Source: Martinezella lusitana
GTDB taxonomy: Bacteria > Pseudomonadota > Alphaproteobacteria > Rhizobiales > Rhizobiaceae
Direction of reading: 5' to 3'
Length of the DNA: 64,000 bases
Assembly (NCBI RefSeq): GCF_010668395.1
Contig: NZ_WUEY01000005.1
Span: 62,001-126,000 of the forward strand
This document shows positions 34,515 through 43,093 of this stretch, in pieces (position 1 is the stretch's first letter; each line of letters opens with the position of its first letter). A program made the position numbers and the translations under genes. The notes beneath the pieces are model-generated. The model saw nothing but the letters and a program-made list of their open reading frames with translations. It did no database searches and was not told where the DNA came from.

Positions 34515-37376
34515 TTAGCGAACGGCCGACCCGTTAACCGGCAATATCTTCAATCGCCAGGAGGCATCCGGCTTCAGATATGTGGTTGCGATGGTGCGGA
34601 CATCCTGCGCGGTTACAGCCTCATAACCGCTGATGCTGCTGCGGATCCGCTCCAGGCGCCGGGGATCCGTCTGGGCATTGCGAAGGTTCTGAAGCCAATA
34701 GCCGTTGGTCTGTTGCGAACGCTTTACCGCTTCGACGATCGGAACCTTGGCTCGCGTCAACTCGTCGGGAGAAACGTCTCCATTGCGCAGCTCGTCGGTA
34801 ATCTTGTCCACCAGCTGGAAGAAATGATCCACCTTGGCGGGGGTAGTCTCGACATAGGCATAGGCAAAGCCATAGCCGGGAATCGACCGGGAGAGATCGA
34901 CATCGCCCTGAGGGCTGTACGTTGCCCCTTCCGCGAGGCGGAATTGCTCGATCAGGCGGTTCTGCAGGATGGCTCCGGCCACATTGGCCACAGCCGCTCT
35001 CGGCAGATCGGAGAGGAAATCGCCGATCGGCATGGCGACGGCGGCGCCGGCACTATCGTTTCGCCCATCGTGCAGCCGGACGACCGGTTCGGACGTTGGC
35101 GCGGGAAAATGCACGTCGGCCCCATCCGTTTTACTCTTCTCGTCGCCACGCGCCGGCAGCGCGCCAAAAGTCTGCGCGGTCATGCGGATGGCGTCATCGA
35201 CTTCGACGTCGCCCGCGATGATGACTTCGATCTGTCCCGTTGCAAGAAGCGGCCGCAGGAGCGCCTCGAAATCTTCCGGCTTGGCATCGAGCAATTGCGT
35301 CCGGTCCGGAAATGTCCAGCGCGGATCATCGGAATGCAGAAGACTCGAGAAATCACGCTGGAGCACGGTGCCCGGCGTGGCCTGAAGCTGCGTAAGAGTA
35401 TTCAGATAGGCTTGCTGGACCCGCTTGAAGACATCGGGACGGTAAGCCGGATCGGAGACATAGGCCGTCAGAAGCTGTAACTGCGTCTGCAGGTCTTGCG
35501 GACGTGTGGCACCTTCGAACTTGAAGTCCGAATCCTGAATGGAGAAATCGCTGCCGACAACCTTTGCCGCAAAGGCCTTCTGCATGTCGTCGTAGCTGAT
35601 GGCCTTCAGGCCGGACAGCGGCAGCGCCGGCGCAGCCCATATCGGCAGCAGGCGATCGTGTGGCAGGTCCAGCCGGCCATGGCCGATATTGGCGCGCACG
35701 AGCACCTCGTCCTGCCGGTACTTGGTCGGCTTGACGGTCAAGCGGACTCCATTGGCGAAACGGACCATCGTAATGCCGAGATCATCGACCGCACGTCGTT
35801 CGACGACATCGCCCGGCTTTCCGAAATCGGTATAGGGCCATGCGACGGAGGCCGCATATTCCGGCGCCTTCACCGCTACGGCGCGGGAAGCGGCATAGAC
35901 CTTTTCGACAGCCGCATCGCCGCCATCGGGCATTTGTGGAACCTGCAGCACGAGTTGCGGACCGTTGCCGGCGAAGACGCGCTGAAGAGCTTGGTTGACG
36001 TCATCCGCAGCCAGGCCTTTCATCGCGGTATCGAACAAGGCGAGGTCTTCCGCGGGCGAGGTGAAGACCAGGTTCTCGCCGGCGCTCCAGTTGAGCGTGC
36101 CGGCAATGTCCGGGCTCGTGCGCGTTGCCGCTCCGCCAGCCGCGGCCTGCAGCATCGAACGATATTCGGCGATTTCACGGTCGATCTCGCTCTGGTCGAC
36201 GCCGAACAGCGCGATGCGGCGCTGCTCCTGGTCGATTGCGGCAAGCGCGGCCTGCCACTTGGCGGGATCGCTATCGGCCGCAATCATCGCGATACGGGCC
36301 GATTTGAACACATCCTGGGCGCCGGCTTGCGCGCTGACGAAGGGCGGATTGGGCTGTTGCGCCAACACCGACAGGCGCCGGTTGAGAACGGCAAGACCGA
36401 TGTCCTCGACCAGCTGCGCGCGGCGCTTGGCAGCCGTATCCGGCGAGGCGTCATAGGGCCGCGTCCATACGATCTGAACGCGGGTCGCACCGCCGGGCAC
36501 GACGACCGTGCCGACACGCTCTCCGTGCTTTTCAGGCGTGCCGAGGTCAGGATCCGCCGGTGCGGCGGTGGCTGCGGTCCAAGTGCCGAACCGGTTGCGG
36601 ATATCGGCCTCGACGGCGGCGGCATCGATATCGCCGACGACGATCAGGGTGGCGCGATCCGGTCGATAATAGGTTCGGTAAAAGTCCCGCACCAGATCGA
36701 CCGGAGCGTTGCTGATGATATCGGTCTTGCCGATGGGCGAGCGCTGCGGCACGAGCTGGCCCGGCAGCACCTGATCGAGGAAACCGATCCCGCCGCGATA
36801 TTGCGGCGTGTCGCGCAGCTTCTCTTCCGAAAGAATGACGCCGCGCTCGCGGTCGAAGGCGCCCGCATCGAGCTTCAGCTCGCTGGCGGTTTCGCGCATC
36901 AGCATCAAACCAGTCGAAACGGTCTCGGGATCGGCCTCCGGCAGATCCAGCGCATAAACGGTTTCGCCATAGCTCGTGGAGGCGTTGGTATCCGCGCCGA
37001 AGGCAAGGCCGAGGCGCTGGAGGATGCGCACCATCTCGCCTTCGGGAACATGGGTCGAACCCTTGAAGGCCATGTGCTCGAGAAAATGCGCCAGGCCGCG
37101 CTGGTCATCGCGCTCCTGGAGGGAGCCGGCGCCGATGCGGAAGCGGATCGCCACCTGACCCGAGGGCGTCGCATTGTGCATGACGGCAAAGCGCATGCCG
37201 TTCGGCAGCGTACCGAAACGGATCCCCTGTTCCACCGGCAGGTCGCTGACCGCCTGCGGCCAGCCCGCGACGGGCGCTTCGGCATGCGCGGGCGCCGCAA
37301 CGGTGACGAGGAGCGCGAGCGCGCTCGCAACGAAAAGTTTTACGGATGGGTGAGCGGCTGGGATTTGACGTGACAT
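34515..37376 (-). CDS. M16 family zinc metallopeptidase (pitrilysin-like, two-domain)
   Basis: A 953-residue protein with a signal peptide (FVASALALLVTVAAPAHA), so it is periplasmic or membrane-associated. The active-site motif HFLEH (His97-x2-Glu100-His101) is followed by the distal glutamate region ERGVILSEEKLRD. The length fits a duplicated M16 enzyme with an active N-terminal half and an inactive C-terminal half (about 500-953). Family members degrade peptides or process membrane proteins. It stands alone in its transcription unit, upstream of a short palindromic terminator and downstream of the lpdA end of the suc cluster. Confidence 0.94.
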   Translation of the reverse strand: MSRQIPAAHPSVKLFVASALALLVTVAAPAHAEAPVAGWPQAVSDLPVEQGIRFGTLPNGMRFAVMHNATPSGQVAIRFRIGAGSLQERDDQRGLAHFLEHMAFKGSTHVPEGEMVRILQRLGLAFGADTNASTSYGETVYALDLPEADPETVSTGLMLMRETASELKLDAGAFDRERGVILSEEKLRDTPQYRGGIGFLDQVLPGQLVPQRSPIGKTDIISNAPVDLVRDFYRTYYRPDRATLIVVGDIDAAAVEADIRNRFGTWTAATAAPADPDLGTPEKHGERVGTVVVPGGATRVQIVWTRPYDASPDTAAKRRAQLVEDIGLAVLNRRLSVLAQQPNPPFVSAQAGAQDVFKSARIAMIAADSDPAKWQAALAAIDQEQRRIALFGVDQSEIDREIAEYRSMLQAAAGGAATRTSPDIAGTLNWSAGENLVFTSPAEDLALFDTAMKGLAADDVNQALQRVFAGNGPQLVLQVPQMPDGGDAAVEKVYAASRAVAVKAPEYAASVAWPYTDFGKPGDVVERRAVDDLGITMVRFANGVRLTVKPTKYRQDEVLVRANIGHGRLDLPHDRLLPIWAAPALPLSGLKAISYDDMQKAFAAKVVGSDFSIQDSDFKFEGATRPQDLQTQLQLLTAYVSDPAYRPDVFKRVQQAYLNTLTQLQATPGTVLQRDFSSLLHSDDPRWTFPDRTQLLDAKPEDFEALLRPLLATGQIEVIIAGDVEVDDAIRMTAQTFGALPARGDEKSKTDGADVHFPAPTSEPVVRLHDGRNDSAGAAVAMPIGDFLSDLPRAAVANVAGAILQNRLIEQFRLAEGATYSPQGDVDLSRSIPGYGFAYAYVETTPAKVDHFFQLVDKITDELRNGDVSPDELTRAKVPIVEAVKRSQQTNGYWLQNLRNAQTDPRRLERIRSSISGYEAVTAQDVRTIATTYLKPDASWRLKILPVNGSAVR

Positions 37377-37470
37377 GCTTGCTTTGTTGATGAGAACGAG
37401 TCGATGATGCGATGCACGGGGGCCCCGTTCATCGCATCATCGGGCAAGCATTGCAATCCTGGCGCGGAAC

Positions 37471-37487
37471 CCGGCGGAAACCGCCGG
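37471..37487 (-). terminator. hairpin after lpdA
   Basis: CCGGCGG-AAA-CCGCCGG is a perfect 7-bp GC stem with a 3-base loop, 3 bases beyond the lpdA stop codon. No T-run follows, so termination may be Rho-assisted. Confidence 0.5.
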
Positions 37488-37490
37488 ATC

Positions 37491-38897
37491 TTACATGTGG
37501 ATCGGCTTGAAGAAGGTCGCGAGCGCTGCTTCCTTCACGGCTTCCGACATGGTCGGATGCGCATGGCAGGTGCGGCCGAGATCTTCCGAAGAGCCGCCGA
37601 ATTCCATCAGCACGGCAATCTCGTGGATCATCTCGCCGGCGCCGAAGCCGACGATATGGCCGCCGAGAACCCGATCCGTTTCCTTGTCGGCGAGGATCTT
37701 GACGAAACCGTCCGTCGCCAGCATGGCGCGGGCGCGGCCGTTGGCGGAGAACGGGAACTTGCCGACCTTGTAGGCGATGCCCGCTGCCTTGAGCTCTTCC
37801 TCGGTCTTGCCGACGGAGGCGACTTCCGGCTGCGTATAGACGACGCTCGGGATGACGTCATAGTTCACATGGCCGGCCTGGCCGGCGAGGATTTCGGCCA
37901 GCGCCACGCCCTCGTCTTCCGCCTTGTGCGCCAGCATCGGGCCCTTCACCACGTCGCCGATGGCATAGATGCCGGCAACATTGGTCTTGAAGTGGCCGTC
38001 GATCTCGACGCGGCCGCGATTGTCGAGCGCAACGCCAGCCTCTTCGAGGCCAAGGCCTGCCGTGTAGGGCTTGCGGCCGGTCGCAACCAGCACGACGTCG
38101 GCATCGAGCACGACCTTGTCGCCGCCCTTGACCGGCTCGAAAGTAACCTTCGCGCCGTTGCCGGATTTTTCGACGCCGACCACCTTGGCGCCGAGATGGA
38201 ATTCAATGCCCTGCTTGGCCAGCATGCGCTGGAACTGCTTGGAAACTTCGCCGTCCATGCCGCCGAGGATGCTGTCGAGATATTCGACGACAGTCACCTT
38301 GGCGCCGAGACGCGACCAGACCGAGCCAAGCTCGAGGCCGATGACACCACCGCCGACGACGATCAACTTGCCCGGCACCTTGTCGAGCGCAATGCCGCCG
38401 GTCGAGGAGATGATGACCTTTTCGTCGATTTCGAGCGGAACGCCCGGAATGCCGGCAACGTCGGAGCCGGTGGCGATGACGATGTTCTTGCCCTCGATCT
38501 CGGTCACCTTGCCGTCGTCGGCCGTTACGGCAACCTTGCCGGCGGCAACGATCTTGCCGGTGCCCTGGAAGGCGTCGATCTTGTTCTTCTTGAAGAGGAA
38601 GGCGACACCGTCGACGTTCGACTTCACGGTCGCATCCTTGTGCGCCATCATCTTCGGAAGATTGAGCGTCGGCGCGGCAACCTCGACGCCGAGCGCATCC
38701 ATGCCGTGGCCGGCATGATGGAACATTTCGGAAGCGTGCAGCAGCGCCTTGGACGGAATGCAGCCGATGTTGAGGCAGGTGCCGCCGTAGGTCGCGCGCT
38801 TTTCGACGACCGCGACCTTCAGGCCGAGCTGCGCTGCCTTGACTGCGCAGACATAGCCGCCGGGGCCGGTTCCGATAATGATCACATCGTAGGACAT
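37491..38897 (-). CDS. lpdA: dihydrolipoyl dehydrogenase (E3)
   Basis: The flavoprotein E3 component, 468 residues, which re-oxidises dihydrolipoamide of SucB with NAD+. The FAD motif is IIGTGPGGYVCAV, the redox-active disulfide is Cys41/Cys46 in GGTCLNIGCIPSK, the NAD motif is VVGGGVIGLELGSVW, and the C-terminal His-Glu pair lies in CHAHPTMSEAVKE. It ends the large mdh-suc cluster, so this copy very probably serves 2-oxoglutarate dehydrogenase; rhizobia carry additional lpd genes for pyruvate and branched-chain complexes. Confidence 0.97.
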   Translation of the reverse strand: MSYDVIIIGTGPGGYVCAVKAAQLGLKVAVVEKRATYGGTCLNIGCIPSKALLHASEMFHHAGHGMDALGVEVAAPTLNLPKMMAHKDATVKSNVDGVAFLFKKNKIDAFQGTGKIVAAGKVAVTADDGKVTEIEGKNIVIATGSDVAGIPGVPLEIDEKVIISSTGGIALDKVPGKLIVVGGGVIGLELGSVWSRLGAKVTVVEYLDSILGGMDGEVSKQFQRMLAKQGIEFHLGAKVVGVEKSGNGAKVTFEPVKGGDKVVLDADVVLVATGRKPYTAGLGLEEAGVALDNRGRVEIDGHFKTNVAGIYAIGDVVKGPMLAHKAEDEGVALAEILAGQAGHVNYDVIPSVVYTQPEVASVGKTEEELKAAGIAYKVGKFPFSANGRARAMLATDGFVKILADKETDRVLGGHIVGFGAGEMIHEIAVLMEFGGSSEDLGRTCHAHPTMSEAVKEAALATFFKPIHM

Positions 38898-38924
38898 GTT
38901 TGCTTTCCTTGTTCTATGTATTTG

Positions 38925-39563
38925 TTAGTCAGTCGCCCGTGCCAAGGCGAGGCGGATGCCGAAGCCGACGAGCGCCGCTCCGGTGATGCGGTTGAACCAT
39001 TTGCCGCCGGCGATGAAGCGATCGCGGACCGGCTTGACGGTGAAGAAGGTGGAGACGCCGGCAAACCAGGCGACGAGCGCCGTTGCCATGCCGATGCCGT
39101 AGCTGAACTGGATGAGCGCCGGCGTGTCGTGATGGACCAGCGTCGAAAACAGCGACAGGAAGAACAGCACCGGCTTCGGGTTGAGCGCATTGGTGACGAA
39201 GCCCGTCGCAAGGCAGCGCCAGACGGAAACCGGCTTGCGGTCTTCCTCGGTGATCTCGACATCCTTCACCTTGAAGCCCGGCTCGCGGAAGGACTTGATG
39301 CCCAGGTAGACGAGATAGAGGACGCCCGCCCACTTGATCATGCTGAACAGCATCAGCGACTGCGACACGATGAGCCCCAGGCCGAGAATGGTGTAGCTGA
39401 TGTGGAACAGCAGCGAGAAGCCCATGCCGAGCCCGGTCATCATGGCGGCGCGGCGGCCATGTACGATGCTCTGGCGCAGGATCACGGCAAAGTCCGCGCC
39501 GGGAACGACGATGAAGATCGAGAACACCGCCATCAGGCCGAGGAATTCGAGAATATACTGCAT
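38925..39563 (-). CDS. LysE family translocator
   Basis: A 212-residue membrane protein of the LysE/RhtB exporter family with about six hydrophobic segments. The family motif GADFAVILRQSIVHGRRAAMMTGLGMG lies near the N-terminus, and NPKPVLFFLSLF is the conserved motif after the third helix. Members export amino acids or related small molecules; the substrate is unknown. It is inserted between an SDR gene (18 bases upstream) and lpdA (27 bases downstream), all on one strand, so it is probably co-transcribed with the suc operon. Confidence 0.92.
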   Translation of the reverse strand: MQYILEFLGLMAVFSIFIVVPGADFAVILRQSIVHGRRAAMMTGLGMGFSLLFHISYTILGLGLIVSQSLMLFSMIKWAGVLYLVYLGIKSFREPGFKVKDVEITEEDRKPVSVWRCLATGFVTNALNPKPVLFFLSLFSTLVHHDTPALIQFSYGIGMATALVAWFAGVSTFFTVKPVRDRFIAGGKWFNRITGAALVGFGIRLALARATD

Positions 39564-39581
39564 GTCACTTGTCCATTCTGA

Positions 39582-40337
39582 TCAGCGGCCGCCGCTCACG
39601 TCGAGCAGAGCACCCGTAATATAGGATGCGTGAGGACTGAGGAGGTAGAGGATGGCGTCGGCAACCTCGTCGGACGTTCCGGCACGCTTCATCGGCAATT
39701 GCGGCGCGATGTCGCGCGCCCGATCCGGCAGGCCGGCGGCGGCATGGATATCCGTATCGATGATGCCGGGCCGGACCGCGTTGACGCGGATGCCTTCCGA
39801 CGCTACCTCACGCGCAAGGCCGACCGTGAACGTATCGATCGCTCCCTTGGAGGCGGCATAGTCGACATACTGGCCGCCGCCGCCGAGCGTTGCGGCCATG
39901 GAGGAGACGTTGACGATCACCCCGCCCTTGCCCCCGTGGCGGGTCGACATGCGGCGCACGGCCTCGGCCGCGACCAGCATCGAGCCGGTGACGTTGATGC
40001 GGAACATGCGGTCGAGCCGTTCCGGCGTCATCTCGTCCAGGCGCTGGATGACATCGACGATGCCGGCATTGTTGACGAGGCCGTCGATCCGGCCGAAATA
40101 CGCGTCGACCTTGGCGAAGACGGATTTGATATCCTCGGGCTTGCCGATATCGCCGGCAACCGCGATCGCCTCGCCGCCGGCGTCGCGGATCGTCCCCACC
40201 ACGGCCTCGGCCGCATCCTTGTTGGACGCGTAGTTCACCGCCACGGCCCAGCCATGCTGGGCGGCGGCCAAGCACACCGCGGCACCGATGCCGCGGCTAC
40301 CACCGGTTACGAGAAGAACAGCAGCACTCTCGGTCAT
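39582..40337 (-). CDS. SDR family oxidoreductase within the suc operon
   Basis: A classical short-chain dehydrogenase of 251 residues: TGGSRGIG cofactor motif near residue 10, VNNAG, a serine in NVSSMAATLGG, and YAASK as catalytic Tyr-x3-Lys; the C-terminus is ALLDVSGGR. The gene starts with an ATG that overlaps the stop codon of the preceding gene (ATGA), with AGGAT just upstream, so translation is probably coupled. The substrate is unknown. It belongs to the accessory cassette between sucB and lpdA. Confidence 0.9.
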   Translation of the reverse strand: MTESAAVLLVTGGSRGIGAAVCLAAAQHGWAVAVNYASNKDAAEAVVGTIRDAGGEAIAVAGDIGKPEDIKSVFAKVDAYFGRIDGLVNNAGIVDVIQRLDEMTPERLDRMFRINVTGSMLVAAEAVRRMSTRHGGKGGVIVNVSSMAATLGGGGQYVDYAASKGAIDTFTVGLAREVASEGIRVNAVRPGIIDTDIHAAAGLPDRARDIAPQLPMKRAGTSDEVADAILYLLSPHASYITGALLDVSGGR

Positions 40338-40855
40338 TGGTAGCATCCTTTCAGACTGAGGACATCCCAAGGTGCGACGGTCGCCTTTCCCTCGCCCCAG
40401 AGAGACGACTTCTGGATCGAAGGTCCAAGCGCCGGCAGGAAAAGCCGGTCCGCCGCGTTCTCGCCTTCCGCTGGCAGTGCGCGGATATGGCCCGTCAGAT
40501 CGGAGGCATAGACCATGCCCTGCCAGACGGTGCAGGCTCTAAGATCGGCCCCGGTTACGTCGCCTTCGGGGCATTCGAACATGATGCGGCCATCGGCGCG
40601 CAATTGGTCGTCGCTGCGCATGACGACGCCATCGGCAACGACGGCGGTGTTGCGCACCGCAAGCTTGAACCTGTTGCTGACCGCCGACTCCGATCCCATC
40701 GGCTCGAACCGCAGCTCGTAGGCATTGTCCATATCGACGTAGACGGCCTTTTCCTGCATGCATTCGTCAGCATAGGCAGATACCGGATTGATCGCGAAGG
40801 CCAGCATCATCCAATGCGTCGAGGCCAGTCGTGCCATCGTGCTTTCAGCCAGCAT
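40334..40855 (-). CDS. hypothetical secreted cysteine-containing protein
   Basis: About 173 residues. A hydrophobic start (STHWMMLAFAINPVSAYA) ending in AYA, followed by DECMQEK, looks like a cleaved signal peptide, so the protein is probably periplasmic. Four cysteines follow (in DECMQ, MFECPEG, RACTVW and KGCYQ at the very end), enough for two disulfides. No family is recognised. It is coupled by overlap to the SDR gene downstream and begins at the stop codon of the DUF4241-like gene upstream; a GTG 6 bases earlier would overlap that stop. The three genes look like one unit. Confidence 0.75.
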   Translation of the reverse strand: MLAESTMARLASTHWMMLAFAINPVSAYADECMQEKAVYVDMDNAYELRFEPMGSESAVSNRFKLAVRNTAVVADGVVMRSDDQLRADGRIMFECPEGDVTGADLRACTVWQGMVYASDLTGHIRALPAEGENAADRLFLPALGPSIQKSSLWGEGKATVAPWDVLSLKGCYQ

Positions 40856-40857
40856 GG

Positions 40858-41607
40858 TCACTCCCCTCCCGGCTCGCGCCGGCCATCGGCATTTTCGGTC
40901 ACGCCGAAATCCGTGAACAGAACCAGCGGCCTGCCGTCGGCATCAAGGCCCCAGAAAACCGGATAGAAACCGTCGCCCCAGCCGCTCCAGAAAACGGCGA
41001 CATTGCCACGCTTGCCCGGTATCGGCCGATGCATGGCGTATCTGTCGTCGTTCACTCCGAGTTCGGAGGCCAGGACGTCGTCATAGTAATTGATATCGGG
41101 CGACGCCTTCTCTGCCCGAACCTGCGTTTCGCGCTCCTGGATCAGAGCATAGGTCTCGGCATCCATATAGCAGCCGAGACCGGCATCGACCGGATAGCCG
41201 AAGAATTCGTCGCCCTTCAGCGAACCGATATCCTGGCCCGGGATCAGCGCCAGTTCCCAGCGCACCGGCCTGCCCTCGGCAAAGCGCATGCCGGCAGCGG
41301 CGATGCGGCCGAAGGCTTCGTAGAGCGTGACGGGATAGTCGCCGGGAGGAACCGTCCGGACAAACGCCGCGCGATCGGGCCCGACGAGCGGATCGCTGGC
41401 GACGACGCGCCCGGAGGTCAACTCCACCTTGCCGACATGGAGAGCCTTGATCGAGCGGGCGGCGAGATCGGCGTCGCTGAGCGACGCCAGATCGAAGTTG
41501 CTGCTGAGCCTGGAAATGTCGAGCTCACCCGCGCCGGCGGACGATGGTATCCATGCGGCGACAGCGCACAACAATCCGTGCAGCGTCCGCATGGGCCATG
41601 TCGACAT
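40858..41607 (-). CDS. DUF4241-like secreted protein
   Basis: A protein of 249 residues with an N-terminal signal peptide (TLHGLLCAVAAWIPSSAGAG). The body matches the DUF4241 pattern: LTSGRVVASDPLVGPD, then VPPGDYPVTLYEA, a central GCYMDAETYALI, and a C-terminal block VFWSGWGDGFYPVFWGLDADGRPLVLFTDFG. DUF4241 proteins have no established activity; many lack a signal peptide, so secretion here is notable. The GGGAGCGG ribosome binding site starts directly at the sucB stop codon (gap of 14 bases), which indicates co-transcription with sucAB. Confidence 0.8.
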   Translation of the reverse strand: MSTWPMRTLHGLLCAVAAWIPSSAGAGELDISRLSSNFDLASLSDADLAARSIKALHVGKVELTSGRVVASDPLVGPDRAAFVRTVPPGDYPVTLYEAFGRIAAAGMRFAEGRPVRWELALIPGQDIGSLKGDEFFGYPVDAGLGCYMDAETYALIQERETQVRAEKASPDINYYDDVLASELGVNDDRYAMHRPIPGKRGNVAVFWSGWGDGFYPVFWGLDADGRPLVLFTDFGVTENADGRREPGGE

Positions 41608-41621
41608 GATCCACCGCTCCC

Positions 41622-42848
41622 TTAGAGATCGAGAACCAGACGTTCCGGATCTTCCAGGCTTTCCTTGACGCGCACGAGGAAGGTAACCGCTTCCTTGCCG
41701 TCGACCATGCGATGGTCGTAGGAAAGCGCCAGATACATCATCGGACGGATGACGACCTGACCGCCGATGGCGACCGGACGTTCCTGGATCTTGTGCATGC
41801 CGAGAATGCCCGACTGCGGCGCGTTCAGGATCGGCGAAGACATCAGCGAACCGTAGACACCGCCGTTGGTGATGGTGAAGGTGCCGCCCTGCATGTCGGC
41901 CATCGACAGCGTTCCGTCGCGGGCAGCCTTTGCCAGACGGCCCAGCTCCTTCTCGACCTCGGCGATCGACATCTGGTCGGCATCGCGGATAACCGGAACG
42001 ACGAGACCCTTGTCGGTGCCGACGGCCATGCCGATGTGGCAGTAGTTCTTGTAGATGATGTCGGTGCCGTCGATCTCGGCGTTGACAGCCGGCAGTTCCT
42101 TCAGCGCGTGGGTGACGGCCTTGGTGAAGAAGCCCATGAAGCCGAGCTTCACGCCATGCTTCTTCTCGAAGATGTCCTTGTACTTGTTGCGCAGGTCCAT
42201 GACGGCCTTCATGTCCACCTCGTTGTAGGTGGTGAGCATGGCGGCGGTGTTCTGCGCATCCTTGAGGCGGCGAGCGATCGTCTGGCGCAGGCGGGTCATC
42301 TTGACACGCTCTTCGCGGCTGACGTCCTCGACGGCGGTCGGCGCGCGCGCTGCGACCGGAGCAGCCGGTGCGGCGGCAGGAGCCGAAGTGGCCTTGGCAA
42401 CGGCGGCGATGACATCGCCCTTCAGCACCTGGCCGCGCTTGCCGCTGCCCTCGACCTGATCGGCGGAGAGATTGTTTTCAGCGAGCAGCTTGGCGGCGGC
42501 AGGAGCCGGCGGCATGGAAGAAGCCGGAGCGGAAACGGCGGGCGCCGCAACCGGAGCGGCAGCGGCAGGGGCCGGAGCAGCAGCCTGCGCCGGAGCGGCG
42601 GCAGCGCCGTTGCCGGCGGAGATCTGGCCGAGCAGTGCGCCGAGGCCTACGGTCTCGCCGGCCTGGGCAACGATTTCGGACAGGGTGCCGGCCGACGGTG
42701 CGGGGACTTCGATCGTCACCTTGTCGGTTTCAAGCTCGAGAAGCGGCTCATCGGCCTTGATGGCATCGCCGACCTTCTTGAACCAGGTGCCGACGGTCGC
42801 TTCGCTGACGGATTCGCCGAGGGTAGGAACGCGGATTTCAGTGGCCAT
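41622..42848 (-). CDS. sucB: 2-oxoglutarate dehydrogenase E2, dihydrolipoyllysine succinyltransferase
   Basis: The E2 core of the 2-oxoglutarate dehydrogenase complex, 408 residues. One N-terminal lipoyl domain has the lipoylated lysine Lys43 in ETDKVTIEV. An Ala/Pro-rich linker (about 78-115) joins it to the E3/E1-binding domain ([30 protein letters not shown] region, about 118-150), then the catalytic acyltransferase domain ends with the DHRMVDG active site near the C-terminus. It is followed closely by the accessory cassette. The gap from sucA is 245 bases and may contain a small gene. Confidence 0.98.
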   Translation of the reverse strand: MATEIRVPTLGESVSEATVGTWFKKVGDAIKADEPLLELETDKVTIEVPAPSAGTLSEIVAQAGETVGLGALLGQISAGNGAAAAPAQAAAPAPAAAAPVAAPAVSAPASSMPPAPAAAKLLAENNLSADQVEGSGKRGQVLKGDVIAAVAKATSAPAAAPAAPVAARAPTAVEDVSREERVKMTRLRQTIARRLKDAQNTAAMLTTYNEVDMKAVMDLRNKYKDIFEKKHGVKLGFMGFFTKAVTHALKELPAVNAEIDGTDIIYKNYCHIGMAVGTDKGLVVPVIRDADQMSIAEVEKELGRLAKAARDGTLSMADMQGGTFTITNGGVYGSLMSSPILNAPQSGILGMHKIQERPVAIGGQVVIRPMMYLALSYDHRMVDGKEAVTFLVRVKESLEDPERLVLDL

Positions 42849-42878
42849 TGTTCAAATCCTGATTTTCGTCATTATGAG

Positions 42879-43082
42879 TTAGATGGAATTCCGGCGACAG
42901 ACGGCCGGGGGACGGGTGATGCGCCGTGACGCAATCGCCCGGACGACGACAGTGGCCGACCGGGCATTTGCTTGATCCTGGCGATAGGCGGCATGTTTCT
43001 GCATGGCGGCCATCTTCTCCCCCGTCGCATCATGCGGAAGGCTGGGACGCGACGACGCAATCTTCAAACGAAAACCGGTCAT
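42879..43082 (-). CDS. possible small protein between sucA and sucB
   Basis: An open frame of 67 codons begins with ATG 11 bases after the sucA stop, preceded by GAGGGG at proper spacing. It encodes a basic protein beginning MTGFRLKIASSRPSLPHDAT with many Arg and Ala residues and no recognised domain; it ends 30 bases before the sucB start. High GC content makes chance frames common, so this is a weak call supported only by ribosome-binding-site position and by filling most of the otherwise unexplained gap. Confidence 0.3.
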   Translation of the reverse strand: MTGFRLKIASSRPSLPHDATGEKMAAMQKHAAYRQDQANARSATVVVRAIASRRITRPPAVCRRNSI

Positions 43083-43093
43083 CGCGCAACCCC

